Below, in pieces: positions 1-9,636 of a stretch of 47,696 nucleotides of DNA. The stretch is from Streptomyces sp. NRRL S-87 (GTDB taxonomy: Bacteria; Actinomycetota; Actinomycetes; Streptomycetales; Streptomycetaceae), in NCBI RefSeq assembly GCF_000719335.1, contig NZ_JOGB01000081.1, positions 1 to 47,696 on the forward strand, read 5' to 3'. Position numbers and translations under genes: made by a program. The notes below the pieces were generated by a model. The model was not told the DNA's origin, did no database searches, and worked only from the letters and a program-made list of their open reading frames with translations. Within the stretch, counting starts at the first letter, position 1. Every line of letters begins with the position of its first letter.

Positions 1-229
1 CACTGCCACGAAAACACCGAGCCACAACAAGCCCCCACACCGGCCAGCCCCCGCGCACCCGCTGACGCCCAACCGCTGCCACCACCCCACCCACTCACAG
101 CTGTCCACACCCGAAGCCGTCCATCCCGACACGCCGACCAGACCAACACGAACGAGGGAAGCAACGGGATACGGATTGCCATCCGCCCTCACCAGGAAGC
201 CGAAAATCCTGCACAGCTAGCATCCACAC

Positions 230-1039
230 GTGCACCCCGAGCCTCGATCGACCCTCAGGACCCCGCTCCCGCCCGGCCGGATGATCACATCCGACGAGGG
301 CGACGGAGATGTGCAGCCCCTTTGGCTCAGCGATCGACCCGCCCCGGTCGAACTGTGGGCACAGATCCAGACCGAGCACACAACCTCCGGCCTCTGGCCA
401 CTACTCCTCGACTCCCCGGATTCAGACGGCGGCGACTTCCGCCCATGGGGATCGGGCGAGATCTTCCCCGAGCAGATGTCATCCCCGGCAAGCCATGACC
501 CGGCCGGCCTGCTCGCGCAGTGGTGGGCGGCCCACACCGCCGTGGATGAAGACGACCTGCTCCCCGCCGCAGAACGCCTCGCCGTCACAGCTCCCTTCGG
601 TCAGAGCTGGCCCGGCCTCGCGCCCAGCCGAGAAACAGCAACAAACGCCGACCAACTGGCCGGCGAGTACGCGCAGGCATTCCTCACCGACCGGCCTCAA
701 TCCCGACTGGGACTGGTCATCGCCGCGTCCGGCGCCGAGGCCCTCACCGCCGCAGGCTGGGCCGGGCCCTGCAACTACGACGACGACACTGCAAAGTTCT
801 CCGCGGTCATCGCGGATTGGGAGCACCGCTTCGGTACTCGTGTCGTCGCCGTCGGATTCTCCACCCTGCACATCAGCGTCGCCGCTCCACCAATGAACCA
901 GGAAGACGCTCTGCTGGTCGCGGCTGAGCACTTCGCCTTCTGCCCGGACAACATCTGGCAAGGCAGCCGCCCTCACACACTGGCCGCGTACGCAGAACGA
1001 CTCACCGGCGCACACAACTGGGACTTCTGGTGGGACTGA
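230..1039 (+). CDS. DUF4253 domain protein
   Basis: A 269-residue cytoplasmic protein of unknown function. The C-terminal half carries the usual DUF4253 pattern: a tryptophan in W-E-x-R-F-G, then LHISVAAPP, then AAEHFAFCPDN, and a terminal WDFWWD. The N-terminal PPGR...LWLSD segment also suits the family, so it looks full length. The frame is closed by a TAG at 218-220, so GTG at 230 is the earliest possible start; the next candidate is ATG at 281. No signal peptide or membrane segment is visible. It stands alone, with a strong hairpin about 200 bp downstream. The family is often found in Streptomyces accessory regions, but no reaction is known to me. Family assignment is fairly sure, function unknown. 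Confidence 0.8.
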   Translation: MHPEPRSTLRTPLPPGRMITSDEGDGDVQPLWLSDRPAPVELWAQIQTEHTTSGLWPLLLDSPDSDGGDFRPWGSGEIFPEQMSSPASHDPAGLLAQWWAAHTAVDEDDLLPAAERLAVTAPFGQSWPGLAPSRETATNADQLAGEYAQAFLTDRPQSRLGLVIAASGAEALTAAGWAGPCNYDDDTAKFSAVIADWEHRFGTRVVAVGFSTLHISVAAPPMNQEDALLVAAEHFAFCPDNIWQGSRPHTLAAYAERLTGAHNWDFWWD

Positions 1040-1236
1040 TCGTCCCCGCCGCAACGGAACCCTCACGCCCTACACGCACGACAACGGACCTTCACCGGAA
1101 AACGACAGCGGCCTCCACCAACCGAACGACACCCCAGCAACGCGGTGCCCAACCCCGCCACACCCACCACCCGTGAAAACCCGTGACGCACACCCAGCGC
1201 ACATCACACGACACGCATCACGCGGCAAGCTACCAA

Positions 1237-1269
1237 CAAGGGGCCGGCGTCCACGGCACCGGCCCCTTG
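1237..1269. terminator. Bidirectional hairpin terminator
   Basis: Perfect 11-bp inverted repeat (1237-1247 and 1259-1269) with an 11-nt loop, stem CAAGGGGCCGG. It lies between the DUF4253 gene and the 3' end of the reverse-strand fragment at 1377, and could end transcripts from both. The rest of 1040-1376 shows no supported coding sequence. Confidence 0.7.
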
Positions 1270-1376
1270 CCCATGAACTTGCCTTTTGGTCCCAGCCCGG
1301 TCCCAGACGGCCCTACGAGGCGGGGGCGAACTCCTCGTCGGTGCCGCCGCAGCCGGCCACGAAGCTCTCCGCCGTC

Positions 1377-1664
1377 CTACGCGGAGAGCAGGGCCAGCAG
1401 TTGCCGGGTGGCCTCGAAGCCGGGACCAGCAGTGAGGAGGAAGCGCCGGACCCGGTCCACCGCCCGGTCTCGGGCCTCGTCGTCCCCGGCCGCCAGTGCG
1501 GCGTCCAGGGCGTCGGCGTGGCTCTCGGCCGGGTCGGCTTGTTCGTCAGGGGCGTCCACCGCCTCTGCGCGCAGGCTCCGGGCGAGGTCCTCGTACCGCG
1601 CGGACGGGGTGCCGGCACCAACCCTCAACTGACTCTCACACCACCGCCCCAAAACCGAGAGATC
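1377..1664 (-). pseudogene. C-terminal gene fragment, unknown family
   Basis: About 95 codons read like real Streptomyces protein (RYEDLARSLRAEA, SHADALDAALAAGDDEARDR, FLLTAGPGFEATRQLLALLS), with an alternating acidic/alanine helical pattern. There is no convincing start codon or ribosome site. Upstream in frame the sequence turns into low-complexity Pro/Arg/Gln that looks non-coding. I interpret it as the 3' end of a broken gene; a TTG start giving a small intact protein cannot be excluded. Family not recognised. Confidence 0.4.
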
Positions 1665-1779
1665 GCAGGTGGCGGGTTCTGGACGGCCGAAGGGCCCTCC
1701 CTCGAGGTGATGAGGAGGACCCTCCAGCCGAAGAGTGCGACGCTCCGGCAGGCCTTGCTGTTGATGCTGACGGTTGGGA

Positions 1780-3003
1780 CTACAGCGGTGCCGGTTCGGC
1801 GGGAGTGTCGGGGGCTGTGGTCTCGTCCGCTGGTTGGGGTATCGGTGCCCAGCCACGGCAGGGGGCGAGCGGTTCCAGACGGGATGCGGTGAGGACGTAG
1901 GCGGTGGTTCCCTTGTAGGCGGCCGGGTCCTTGCTGAAGCCCCCGGTCTGGTAGGAGACCAGGATCTTGTCCCCGTTTGCGTGCGGTACGCCGTCCTTGT
2001 TGAGCCGGGTCATGGACTGGGATCTGAGATCTGCCGCCCAGAGGCCGGAGTCGTCCTGCCACGTGATCAGGTCGCCCGCGATCTCCATCTGGTCAAAGAA
2101 CTGGCCTTCACTCACGGTGGCCACCAGGGCGGAGGTCTTCCACCCCTTCTTCCACGCGTACAGCTTGCGCATGTCCGGCGAGGTCCACGCCCAGGCATGC
2201 CCGTCACTGCTGCCGGTGATGAACGTCGTGCCCTTCACCTTCGCGATCTGCTCCGGCAGGGCCGCAGTGCGGCCTGTGGACAGCGAGGCCGCCCGCACCT
2301 GCACGGGGCTCGAGCCGGAGAATGCCTCGCGCCACACCACCAACTCACCGGACACGGTCACAGGGGAGACCATCCCGGTACGCACCACACGATCGCTGCG
2401 AGTGTGCAGATCGTAGACGTGTACCTGCTTGCGTCCATTCCCGCCGCCGCCCTGCGCCCATGTTGCCTTTCCGCCGCGGGCGCGTAGGAAGAGGAACGGT
2501 CCGTTCGCGGTGTTGCGGGTGATCCTGAACGGTCGGCCACCAGCCTTCGCGTCCCATGCATAGATGGCCCAGTCGTTCATGTTCTCGGCATCGTAGGAGG
2601 CTTCGTACAGGAGCCATCTGCCGTCGAAGTCCCACAAGACGTATTGCTGGAGGCGCTTCGACCGCGTCTGCGGCATCTGGTCGATGACTGTCCGGCCACC
2701 GCCGGGGGTGCGCATGACAACCCGTGTGACGCGCCCGTCGGACTCCTCGGCAAAGATCTTCTTGCCGTCCGGGCTGACTACGCCTTCGTAGGCGCGAGGG
2801 CTGGCCGCAGTGGTGTATGTGGTGCGGGCTCGAGCTTGTCGCCACAGTTCCGGCGTGCTGACCTTGCAGAACGCCCGCTTCTGGGTCGGCACTGCAGGAG
2901 GCTTTTCGCCGCTGGCGGAGTGCGAGGGACCGGGTGCGCATGCTCCTACGCTGAGGGCCGCTATGGCGCAGAGCGAGGCGAGTCTTCTACCACTGATAGC
3001 CAC
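1780..3003 (-). CDS. Putative lipoprotein with beta-propeller-like repeats
   Basis: A 407-residue exported protein. The N-terminus has a short basic segment, a hydrophobic stretch and a lipobox-like VGAC around residue 22, so it is probably lipid-anchored outside the cell; glycine at -2 is less usual. The body has repeated blades of the type SPDGKKIFAE, WDFDGRWLLYE, GELVVWRE and DLITWQDDSGLWAADL, as in TolB/WD40-like propellers. Function unknown; binding a protein or glycan is the simplest guess. Its start overlaps the end of the upstream C39-like peptidase gene by 17 bp, which suggests co-translation and a joint role at the envelope. The C-terminal tail is rich in Pro, Ala and Thr. Confidence 0.75.
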   Translation of the reverse strand: MAISGRRLASLCAIAALSVGACAPGPSHSASGEKPPAVPTQKRAFCKVSTPELWRQARARTTYTTAASPRAYEGVVSPDGKKIFAEESDGRVTRVVMRTPGGGRTVIDQMPQTRSKRLQQYVLWDFDGRWLLYEASYDAENMNDWAIYAWDAKAGGRPFRITRNTANGPFLFLRARGGKATWAQGGGGNGRKQVHVYDLHTRSDRVVRTGMVSPVTVSGELVVWREAFSGSSPVQVRAASLSTGRTAALPEQIAKVKGTTFITGSSDGHAWAWTSPDMRKLYAWKKGWKTSALVATVSEGQFFDQMEIAGDLITWQDDSGLWAADLRSQSMTRLNKDGVPHANGDKILVSYQTGGFSKDPAAYKGTTAYVLTASRLEPLAPCRGWAPIPQPADETTAPDTPAEPAPL

Positions 3004-3814
3004 GGCCGCCCATCATAATGACCAGATTGTTCGACGGGACGGGGGAGTTGGCCCTCACGCCGGGCCACACGCTGGTCGCGGGGTCCTGTACCTGGCTGTC
3101 CGCTCCGCTGTTCTTGTAGCCGCGGATGTTGACCCAGTGGTAGATGGTCTGGTTGATCGGGTGGCCGGCCAGACGGATGCGGCTGCCCTTCGGCTCCAGG
3201 ACGTTGCCGGCGATGGAGTCCTTGTTTCTGGCGATGTCGATCTTGAGGTGGGCCTTGTACTCCTCCTTGTCGCGGGCGCTGGGGCTGTAGGCGAGGAAGT
3301 TGCCGGCGTAGTTGCCGCTCGTGTACGCCTTGAGCGTCCTGAGCATTGCGTCCCAGCTCGTGCCCCCGTTGCCCGGGCTGATACCGAAGCGGGAGGCGAG
3401 GCTGGCCTGGGTGAGGTTGTAGCCCTGGTGTCCCAGCGTCATCTTGGCTGTGGCCGGCCCGCAGTAGTTGTTGTAGGCCTGGGCGACGTGGTTGCTCGCC
3501 AGGTAGTACGCAGCCGGCAGGCCCGGCTGCGGCTCCAGGGCGATGCGGCGGTCCTTGTCGGCCGTATCCTTGGCCGCGGCCTCGATCTGCTCCGCAGTCA
3601 GCGGGTCGGCGTCCAGAGCCTGCTTGGCCGCGGCAGCGTCGGCCTGCTCCTGGTCGTCCGCCGGCGGCATCCAGTCGCCGCCGTCATCTTCGATGACCGG
3701 GGCGGTGACCGTGTTGGTCCCAGCGTCCCCGTCGGCGGCGGCGGGAGAGGTGGCGATCGCAGCAGCGGTCAGTGCGCAGGCCGCGGCCAGAGTGATGTTG
3801 CGCAGACGAGTCAC
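2987..3814 (-). CDS. Secreted C39-like cysteine peptidase
   Basis: A 275-residue secreted protein. Residues 1-27 are a signal peptide (basic MTRLR, long Ala-rich core, AAADG cleavage region). An acidic, alanine-rich pro-like segment follows to about residue 80. The catalytic domain shows a cysteine in NYCGPAT (about residue 117), a histidine in YHWVNIRGY (about 225) and an aspartate in QDPAT shortly after, the order expected for papain-like C39 domains (peptidase_C39_2 type). It is not a bacteriocin-exporter domain, since no ABC parts follow. The substrate is unknown. It overlaps the downstream lipoprotein gene by 17 bp. Confidence 0.8.
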   Translation of the reverse strand: MTRLRNITLAAACALTAAAIATSPAAADGDAGTNTVTAPVIEDDGGDWMPPADDQEQADAAAAKQALDADPLTAEQIEAAAKDTADKDRRIALEPQPGLPAAYYLASNHVAQAYNNYCGPATAKMTLGHQGYNLTQASLASRFGISPGNGGTSWDAMLRTLKAYTSGNYAGNFLAYSPSARDKEEYKAHLKIDIARNKDSIAGNVLEPKGSRIRLAGHPINQTIYHWVNIRGYKNSGADSQVQDPATSVWPGVRANSPVPSNNLVIMMGGRGYQW

Positions 3815-4443
3815 AGCGAAGCTCCGTAGTCAGTGGTGTTCTCGGGAGTCGTGTCGATCTTCCACTGACGGAAACAGCCTGGTCATGACGTGTCTTTCGG
3901 TCACCTCAAGAGACCCTCAAGAAGCAATCACACACCGTCGTCACAGGTGACGCTTGTCCCCTATGTCGAAGCGGAGCGCCAAAGCGGAACCCCATCACGT
4001 GACGGACGACACAATTGCCGCCCGCTAGCTGTCCGCCCCACCACCCCCACAGGACGCGCAAGAGAGCGAAAAATGCGCCCTGAACCCCTTGCTCCGGAAG
4101 CCCGACACCGTCCGGTCGACGCTGGAGGAATCAGACGGCGTGGATGCAGGTTCGAGGCGCCCTGGGAGCTGTGTAGTTCACGGAACCGTAGGCATGGTGA
4201 GGAAGAGTCCTGAGCGGTGTTCGCTTCGGCCGCGCGGGCAAGTGCCAGCGCGCCTGTCGGTGACATGCGCCGTGAGTGCCCCGCCTCCTGGAGCAGATGC
4301 CCGAATATATCTGCCCCGCGGCCTTGGGGGCTGTGTGCAGTCAGCTGAGCCTGTGCGGTGTTCCGCACGGTAGCTCGCTCGCCGTCCGTGTTGTGTTGTT
4401 GCCGCGTTTCAGACTCGCTCGTGGCCCGCTGATGCCCGTCGAA
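3815..4443. other. Intergenic region upstream of the C39/lipoprotein pair
   Basis: About 630 bp without a gene I can support; reading frames here have no ribosome sites and atypical composition. It should contain the promoter of the reverse-strand C39/lipoprotein operon near 3830-3960, but I could not fix -35 and -10 elements. Confidence 0.5.
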
Positions 4444-4493
4444 GCCACTCCCCGAGGCGACTGACCTGAACGCGAGTCGCCTCGGGGAGTGGC
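4444..4493. terminator. Strong hairpin terminator
   Basis: Perfect 19-bp inverted repeat (4444-4462 and 4475-4493) with a 12-nt loop, stem beginning GCCACTCCCCGAGG. It lies 100 bp beyond the stop of the protease gene at 4593 and would end that transcript. The long GC stem without a T-tract is usual for Streptomyces terminators. Confidence 0.85.
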
Positions 4494-4592
4494 CGCAATG
4501 TCTGCGCGGCGGAGGTGGCGTCATGACTGCGGCGTCTGAGCTGGAGGGAGTGGTAGAGCCACCCGGGAGTGCTCCGCCAGTGGGCGGAGTGG

Positions 4593-6536
4593 TCACGCAG
4601 GGGGAACGAGCATGCGTTCGGTTCCGAGGTTGGTCGTGCGGGTGTCGCGGTACATGGTGGTCTCGCCGTCGGACCAGCGGATCACCAGGTCGTTGGCCAA
4701 GCCGTCGCCCGTGTACTCGCCGGTGGTCATGATCACGCTGTGGGTCCAGGTCTTGTTCGGGCCCTGGACCTGCTTCTGGCTTCCCAAGCCGGACGTGGTC
4801 GTGCCCACGTAGTTGTCGAGTTCCCCGGTCGTCCAGCGGACCATCAGGTCCCACTTCTGGTTGCCGGAGAACTGCCCGGACGTCAGGAGCGTGGCGTCCT
4901 TCCAGGTGCTGTTGGGGTCCTTGAGCTTGTGCTCCTGGCCCAGGGTGCCGGCGCTGACGTTGGTGTAGAGCGTGAGCTCGCCGTCGGACCAGCGCACCAT
5001 GAGGTCGGTCACGTAGGTCTGCGCGTTGAAGCGGCCGGCCGCGATCTGCGTTGCATGGCTCCAGATCGAGCCGGCCGGGGCCATCTGGGTGCCGCTGCCG
5101 CCGAGCCCGTTGGCACCGATGTCGCCGTGCAGGCTCAGCCGTCCGCTGTCCCAGCGCACCAGGAGGTCGAACTGGTTGGAGCCGGTGAAATCCCCGGCGG
5201 TGATCCCTGCGGCCGTCTTCCACGTGGGGTTCGGCGCGAGCAGCTGCCGTTCCTTGCCGAAGCCTCCGTTGCCGTCGCCGGGGTAGAGGGTGACCTCGCC
5301 GTCGGTCCACAGCACCAGCAGGTCGCTGTGGCCGGTCGCCCGGAAGTCGCCGGAGGCGATCTGCTTGGCGTGCTTCCAGGTGGTGCCGCCGCCAGGGAGG
5401 ATCGGCCCGTCGTCAGGCCCTTGGTAGGGCTTCGTTCGGTTGACGTTCTTCTCGCCGATGTCGTTGGCGGCGTCGTTGTACAGATCGAGGGCGTCCTGGC
5501 CATACACGGGGGCGTAGGAGAGCCAGTGGACGGGGCCTCCGCCGCCGACACCACCGACGTTGCCGATCACTTCGCCGGTGCGGGTGCGGGGGTTGTAGTT
5601 CCTGATCCAGGGACCGCCGGAGACACCGCCGTAATAGCCGCCGCACTCCATCCTCATCTGGCGGTAACCGTAGAGGCGCTTGGTGCGGACATCGCACCGG
5701 ATGGCCCGGTGGGAGTTGTTGACCTTGTCGGCGGCCGGGTAGCCGACGACCGTCACGTCGTGCTCATAGGTATTCGAGGTGGTCAGCGTCAGGGCGCCGG
5801 TGACATCCTCGACCTTGCCCTTGGGGCCCTTGCCGACCAGGACGAACGCGAGGTCGAGGTCCGAGACAGTGTCGCGCTTGGGGTCGTAGCGGTTGTCGAT
5901 GTAGACATCGGTCAGCGGGTAGACCCCCCAGGGCTGGTCGGCGGCCGACTGCCCGTAGCGGTACTGCGGAACGAAGATGCGGTGCTCCGCCTTCCGCAAC
6001 GCGATACCGCAGTGCCCGGCGGTCAACACCATGTTCTTTCCCTTGCTGCGCACCACACTGCCGCTGCAGTAGGTTGCGTCACCACTGACCGGTGTCCCCT
6101 GGAAGAAGAACGTGCCCACCATGGGCAGCCCTTCGAAGTGGGTGGCGCTCGGCGTGCCGGCAGGAGGTCCCTCTTCCGGCTCTTCCATGCTGTTCTGGCG
6201 TAGGGAGGCCTCGGTCTGTCCGCGGTCGGCGTCGATGGGTTCGGCCTGTGCCATGCGCTCGGCGGTCCAGAACTCCGCTTCCCCGTTCTCAAACGGCTCG
6301 GCCGGATACGGGGATGATGCGGATGCGGAATCCGAAGGACTGGCAGACGAGTTCGGAGACAGCGAGGGACTAGGCTGCGCCGTCGCAGAAGCGGAAGGAG
6401 ACGCAGACGGGGATATGGAAGGTGGAGGGAAATCGGTCGCAGCCGCTGTCGGACTTCCGGTTGCCGACGCGATGGGCGTCGGCAACAGGGCCGCTGCGAG
6501 TGCGAGGGCACACGTGGCCAGCCGTCTGGAATTCAA
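4593..6536 (-). CDS. Secreted trypsin-like protease with VCBS/FG-GAP-type repeats
   Basis: A 647-residue secreted serine protease. I chose the TTG start at 6536 because AAGGGA lies 6 bases upstream and it places a signal peptide (SRRLATCALALAAALLPTP) at the N-terminus; an upstream in-frame ATG would put 56 odd residues in front. Residues about 30-80 form a Ser/Pro/Ala linker. The chymotrypsin-fold domain has the triad: His in LTAGHC (about 172), Asp in DLDLAF (about 228) and Ser in GVSGGPW (about 306). The C-terminal half holds about five repeats of the form W...G.F.G....DL.VRW.DGE..LY, as in VCBS/FG-GAP propellers, which would bind a wall or substrate partner. A strong terminator follows. 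The next gene is divergent, and the two share a 128-bp promoter region. Confidence 0.88.
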   Translation of the reverse strand: MNSRRLATCALALAAALLPTPIASATGSPTAAATDFPPPSISPSASPSASATAQPSPSLSPNSSASPSDSASASSPYPAEPFENGEAEFWTAERMAQAEPIDADRGQTEASLRQNSMEEPEEGPPAGTPSATHFEGLPMVGTFFFQGTPVSGDATYCSGSVVRSKGKNMVLTAGHCGIALRKAEHRIFVPQYRYGQSAADQPWGVYPLTDVYIDNRYDPKRDTVSDLDLAFVLVGKGPKGKVEDVTGALTLTTSNTYEHDVTVVGYPAADKVNNSHRAIRCDVRTKRLYGYRQMRMECGGYYGGVSGGPWIRNYNPRTRTGEVIGNVGGVGGGGPVHWLSYAPVYGQDALDLYNDAANDIGEKNVNRTKPYQGPDDGPILPGGGTTWKHAKQIASGDFRATGHSDLLVLWTDGEVTLYPGDGNGGFGKERQLLAPNPTWKTAAGITAGDFTGSNQFDLLVRWDSGRLSLHGDIGANGLGGSGTQMAPAGSIWSHATQIAAGRFNAQTYVTDLMVRWSDGELTLYTNVSAGTLGQEHKLKDPNSTWKDATLLTSGQFSGNQKWDLMVRWTTGELDNYVGTTTSGLGSQKQVQGPNKTWTHSVIMTTGEYTGDGLANDLVIRWSDGETTMYRDTRTTNLGTERMLVPPA

Positions 6537-6664
6537 GTTGTTTCCCTTGAAAGATTGTCTCAAATCACGTTCTCGTGGCCGAAAGTGAGGGGCCGAATGG
6601 CTGCCCGCGTCGGCGAGCTGGCAGAGTATGCATGTTCGTGAATGATCGTCAACAAGGAAGCCAG

Positions 6665-7549
6665 GTGCCGCGAGTGGGCATATGGAGAGCTGAGCGGGTA
6701 GCAACGTTCGCTGCGGCGCTGCTCATATCGCTAATCGCCGCGGGAAACGCCGCGACTCTCCCGAATTCGGATGAATCCATTCCGATTTCGGAAGGCAAGA
6801 GGGCGGCGCTAGTCGGGCTCAATGGCACAGTCGCGGTGAATGTACAAGCCGCGTCCCGATCCGGCGTGAGCAACGTTACCCAGATGGAGTCCGAAGCCTC
6901 GGTACGCCCCAGGGTGCTGCGAATGCAGGGCAGTGGACTCAAGGACTCAGTTCCTGTCTCGTGTGTGGCTGCGGATGGCGTACGCGAGATCCGCCTCCCG
7001 CTCCCCGCCTCCGTACCGGATAGCACCGCCCAGGCGCGGACGTCGCAAAGCGTGGATTCAAAGGCGGGCTACACACGGCGGGACTGCGAGCGCAGCGTCG
7101 CCACCCAGCAGGCGGCAGCCCAGGACGAGCACCGGGACCCGGGCACGTACTGGCCGCAGACACCCTGGGACGTGCGCACGGTCCGCGCCGGCGGAACACT
7201 CACGGCCGATGAACCCCTGGCCCTGTTCTCGGACGGGGTCACGCTTTCTTCGCCCGCCTTCGTGGAACCGGTCGTCATGCACGGCGGCAAGACCGTCTCC
7301 GCTGTCGTGCACATCCGCTGCACCGCGCCGCCGGGCCTGTACACCGTCACCGCGACCGGCCCCGGCGCCCCCGCCGGTCCGTGGGCACGTTTCCGTGTCG
7401 AACCCGCTCTCCCGAACTGCCACGACCCAGCCCCCGCTCGCGCGGCAGGGTCATCCGGGCACAAGGGTGTGTGGCTTGGTGCAGCCGCGTTCTTCGTCTT
7501 CTCAGCTATCGCACTTATCGCCGTCCTCCGCTTCCGACCAGCTGCCTGA
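6665..7549 (+). CDS. Exported, C-terminally membrane-anchored protein
   Basis: A 294-residue protein of unknown function. GTG at 6665 is preferred because AAGGAAG precedes it by 5 bases and the product then starts with a standard signal peptide (RVATFAAALLISLIAAGNA). An ATG at 6632 is also in frame but has no ribosome site. The mature part contains a Cys-bearing domain (PVSCVA, RDCERS, HIRCTAPPG, NCHDP) with a beta-sandwich look near residues 170-255, and it ends with one transmembrane helix and RFRPAA. The topology is outside with a C-terminal anchor. It is divergent from the secreted protease and may be related to it, but nothing in the sequence proves this. Confidence 0.65.
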   Translation: MPRVGIWRAERVATFAAALLISLIAAGNAATLPNSDESIPISEGKRAALVGLNGTVAVNVQAASRSGVSNVTQMESEASVRPRVLRMQGSGLKDSVPVSCVAADGVREIRLPLPASVPDSTAQARTSQSVDSKAGYTRRDCERSVATQQAAAQDEHRDPGTYWPQTPWDVRTVRAGGTLTADEPLALFSDGVTLSSPAFVEPVVMHGGKTVSAVVHIRCTAPPGLYTVTATGPGAPAGPWARFRVEPALPNCHDPAPARAAGSSGHKGVWLGAAAFFVFSAIALIAVLRFRPAA

Positions 7550-8159
7550 AGTTCCAGAGGCCAAAACACGCGGCTGCCCTGGCTTGCCGCCTCAGTCACG
7601 CGATGTCTACTGCGGCGCGCACGACGGCAGCCGTTCAGCCGCGGAGCGCGGTGCCACCGAGCAGCCCCGCCCTACTGACGCAGGGTGTGCGCGATTCGCG
7701 CCCCCGCGCGGGAGTTCGCAATGGCCCACAGCGAAGACCACCCGCCGGGCACCCCAGTCCCCCATCGCCATTCCCACGTCTCGGCGGGCAGAGGGCTACG
7801 AAGGGCATATGGCTGTCGCCAGCTTCAAAACCTTCGGCGAACGGCCGCCTGGACGAAGGGACGTGAAGGCGGCGGCGCGAGCAGGTGCGCAACTACACCT
7901 CGCGCTGGCCAGGCACAGGCCGTTTAGACCGGCATGGTCTGGTCTATGACGGTGTTCGGCAGCGTGGTGGTGCGGCGGGAGGGGTCCCCCGGAAGGCGCC
8001 AGTCGGGGCGCGGCCACCTGGACTACCGCAGGGCCGAATGGCGGAGTTGCCGGCACATCACGAAGATTCGTGGTACGAGGTTCTCTTCGGCAGAAGCGGT
8101 GGGCGCGGGCTGGCCGACCTCGCCCTCCCTGGAGGCAGTTCGGTGCAGTCCCTCTCGAT
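7550..8159. other. Gene-free region
   Basis: About 610 bp between the surface-protein gene and the VanZ-gene terminator. Open frames exist on both strands, but they lack ribosome sites, have unlikely residue composition and overlap one another. I see no repeat or RNA gene. Confidence 0.5.
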
Positions 8160-8195
8160 GAGGCGGCCTCTCCCGGACCTGAAAGAGGCCGCCTC
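8160..8195. terminator. Hairpin terminator of the VanZ-family gene
   Basis: Perfect 12-bp inverted repeat GAGGCGGCCTCT (8160-8171 and 8184-8195) with a 12-nt loop, 34 bp after the stop of the reverse-strand gene at 8229. Confidence 0.8.
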
Positions 8196-8228
8196 GTGCG
8201 CGGCGTGTTCGGCCGGCGGGTCCTCGGC

Positions 8229-9554
8229 TCATCCAGTGGCAGCGGCGTCGTGGACCTTTCCGGTCTCGGCATCCACGTAGAGATCGGAAGCCGCGTCGCC
8301 CATGGGGATGCGGACCACCCACTCAGCCCGCCATGTCGCATTGCGCTGCACCGCACGCAGCACGATGGCACGAGCATCCACCGTGGCAGGCGCATCGATG
8401 GAGCGCAAAGCAAGCTCCTCAGCCTGCGCCGTGGTGATTCGACGTGGCGGGACCGTCACCGCCCCGGGCCCCCTCTGCACATCGATCTGGGAGACCCGTC
8501 CGGCCCGGTTGACCTGGACGTCAAGGCTGCGGGGCATGAGAACACCGTCCCTCATCTGCCGCCAGCTGGTGATCCACCCCAGCTCCGCCTTGTCTCCGAC
8601 CGGATGAGTCGTGTGGTGGTTCGTCTGCAAAGCCCAGGGGAAGTGCTGCTGCGCATACTTCTGGGCGATCTCGGTGGCTGCCTTGCCGTCCTTGGGTGCA
8701 CCGGCGTCCGGGGAGACAGGGAAGCTGTTGGGGCCGGGTACGCTGCTGGACTCGAGGCTGACGTTCAGGTTAATCGCGTCGGGCCAGCTGAGCGTGGCTG
8801 TGCCCTCATGGGCAAAGGTGATCATTAGACTCCCACGGTCTGTTCCCGGTATCGGCTGGAGCTGCACGTTCGCCACTTCGTAGCGGTTCCCGAAGGCGTC
8901 GCGGATGGCCTTCTCAGCGGCCTCCTTCTCATCGGACGAGGCCAGCTGGATGCTGGTGGCGTCCACTGCGATCGGGGTGATGAAAGCGGCGCCGAGAAGG
9001 CCGGCGACCACTACTACCCCGAGGGCGAACTGGCCGGTGCGCTTGCCGCCAGCCAGCCAGGGCAGGACGCTCTGCTTCGTCGTGAGCAGAGCAACCCAGG
9101 CGAAGGCGAAACCGATCAGCGTGCCGAGCGAGTTCATCTGCACGTCACTGGTGTCGCAGTTGCGCCCCACCCATGGGGCAAGGGCCTGTCCGAGCTCGGT
9201 GGCCACGGACAACAGTGGGCCACTTACGACAGCCACCGTGGGACGACGCGTGGCAAGCAGCCCGAAGAACCCCACTGGCAGGTACAAGAGCACGTTCAGC
9301 AGCCCCTGCTCGGTCGCGAACGGTTCCGCGAGGTCACGGTTCACGACGCACTGGGTGCCCAACCCCCCGCCGGCTCCGGTGAAGAACCCAGTGACTCCGA
9401 CGACAGCCGACATAGCTGCAACCCACAGGGCGTGCGCCCCTGCGCGTGCCCCGCGGCGCTGGGCGACCGCGAACGCGATAGCCCCACCTGCAAGGCCTGC
9501 GAGGCAGATGGCAACGAGAAGACCAAGGTGGCCCTTAAAGACAGCCTCGAACAT
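8229..9554 (-). CDS. VanZ-family membrane protein with extracytoplasmic PepSY-like region
   Basis: A 441-residue protein. The first about 190 residues hold five or so membrane helices. The third and fourth are linked by the VanZ-like signature NVLLYLPVGFFG...ELGQALAPWVGRNCDTSDVQMNSLGTLIG, where the acidic residue before the terminal N-S-L-G is typical. Residues about 210-441 are soluble and contain W-rich, Ala/Glu-rich blocks (AATEIAQKYAQQHFPW, ITTAQAEELALRSI, RAEWVVRIPMGD, LYVDAETGKV) resembling PepSY repeats. VanZ is linked to teicoplanin resistance in enterococci, but most Streptomyces homologues are uncharacterised. Here an envelope role is all that can be said. ATG at 9554 is the only sensible start. 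Confidence 0.78.
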   Translation of the reverse strand: MFEAVFKGHLGLLVAICLAGLAGGAIAFAVAQRRGARAGAHALWVAAMSAVVGVTGFFTGAGGGLGTQCVVNRDLAEPFATEQGLLNVLLYLPVGFFGLLATRRPTVAVVSGPLLSVATELGQALAPWVGRNCDTSDVQMNSLGTLIGFAFAWVALLTTKQSVLPWLAGGKRTGQFALGVVVVAGLLGAAFITPIAVDATSIQLASSDEKEAAEKAIRDAFGNRYEVANVQLQPIPGTDRGSLMITFAHEGTATLSWPDAINLNVSLESSSVPGPNSFPVSPDAGAPKDGKAATEIAQKYAQQHFPWALQTNHHTTHPVGDKAELGWITSWRQMRDGVLMPRSLDVQVNRAGRVSQIDVQRGPGAVTVPPRRITTAQAEELALRSIDAPATVDARAIVLRAVQRNATWRAEWVVRIPMGDAASDLYVDAETGKVHDAAATG

Positions 9555-9636
9555 AGGTTCCTGACTCTATTTCTTCGAGAAAACGCGCCGCACCCCCGCT
9601 GCGGCTGAACTCACCGCAGCGAGGGCGTGGAATGAA

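Noticed and set aside
1496..1900. Forward frames of 130-240 codons around 1.2-2.5 kb.
   Set aside because: They overlap the lipoprotein gene and the C-terminal fragment on the other strand and lack starts with ribosome sites.
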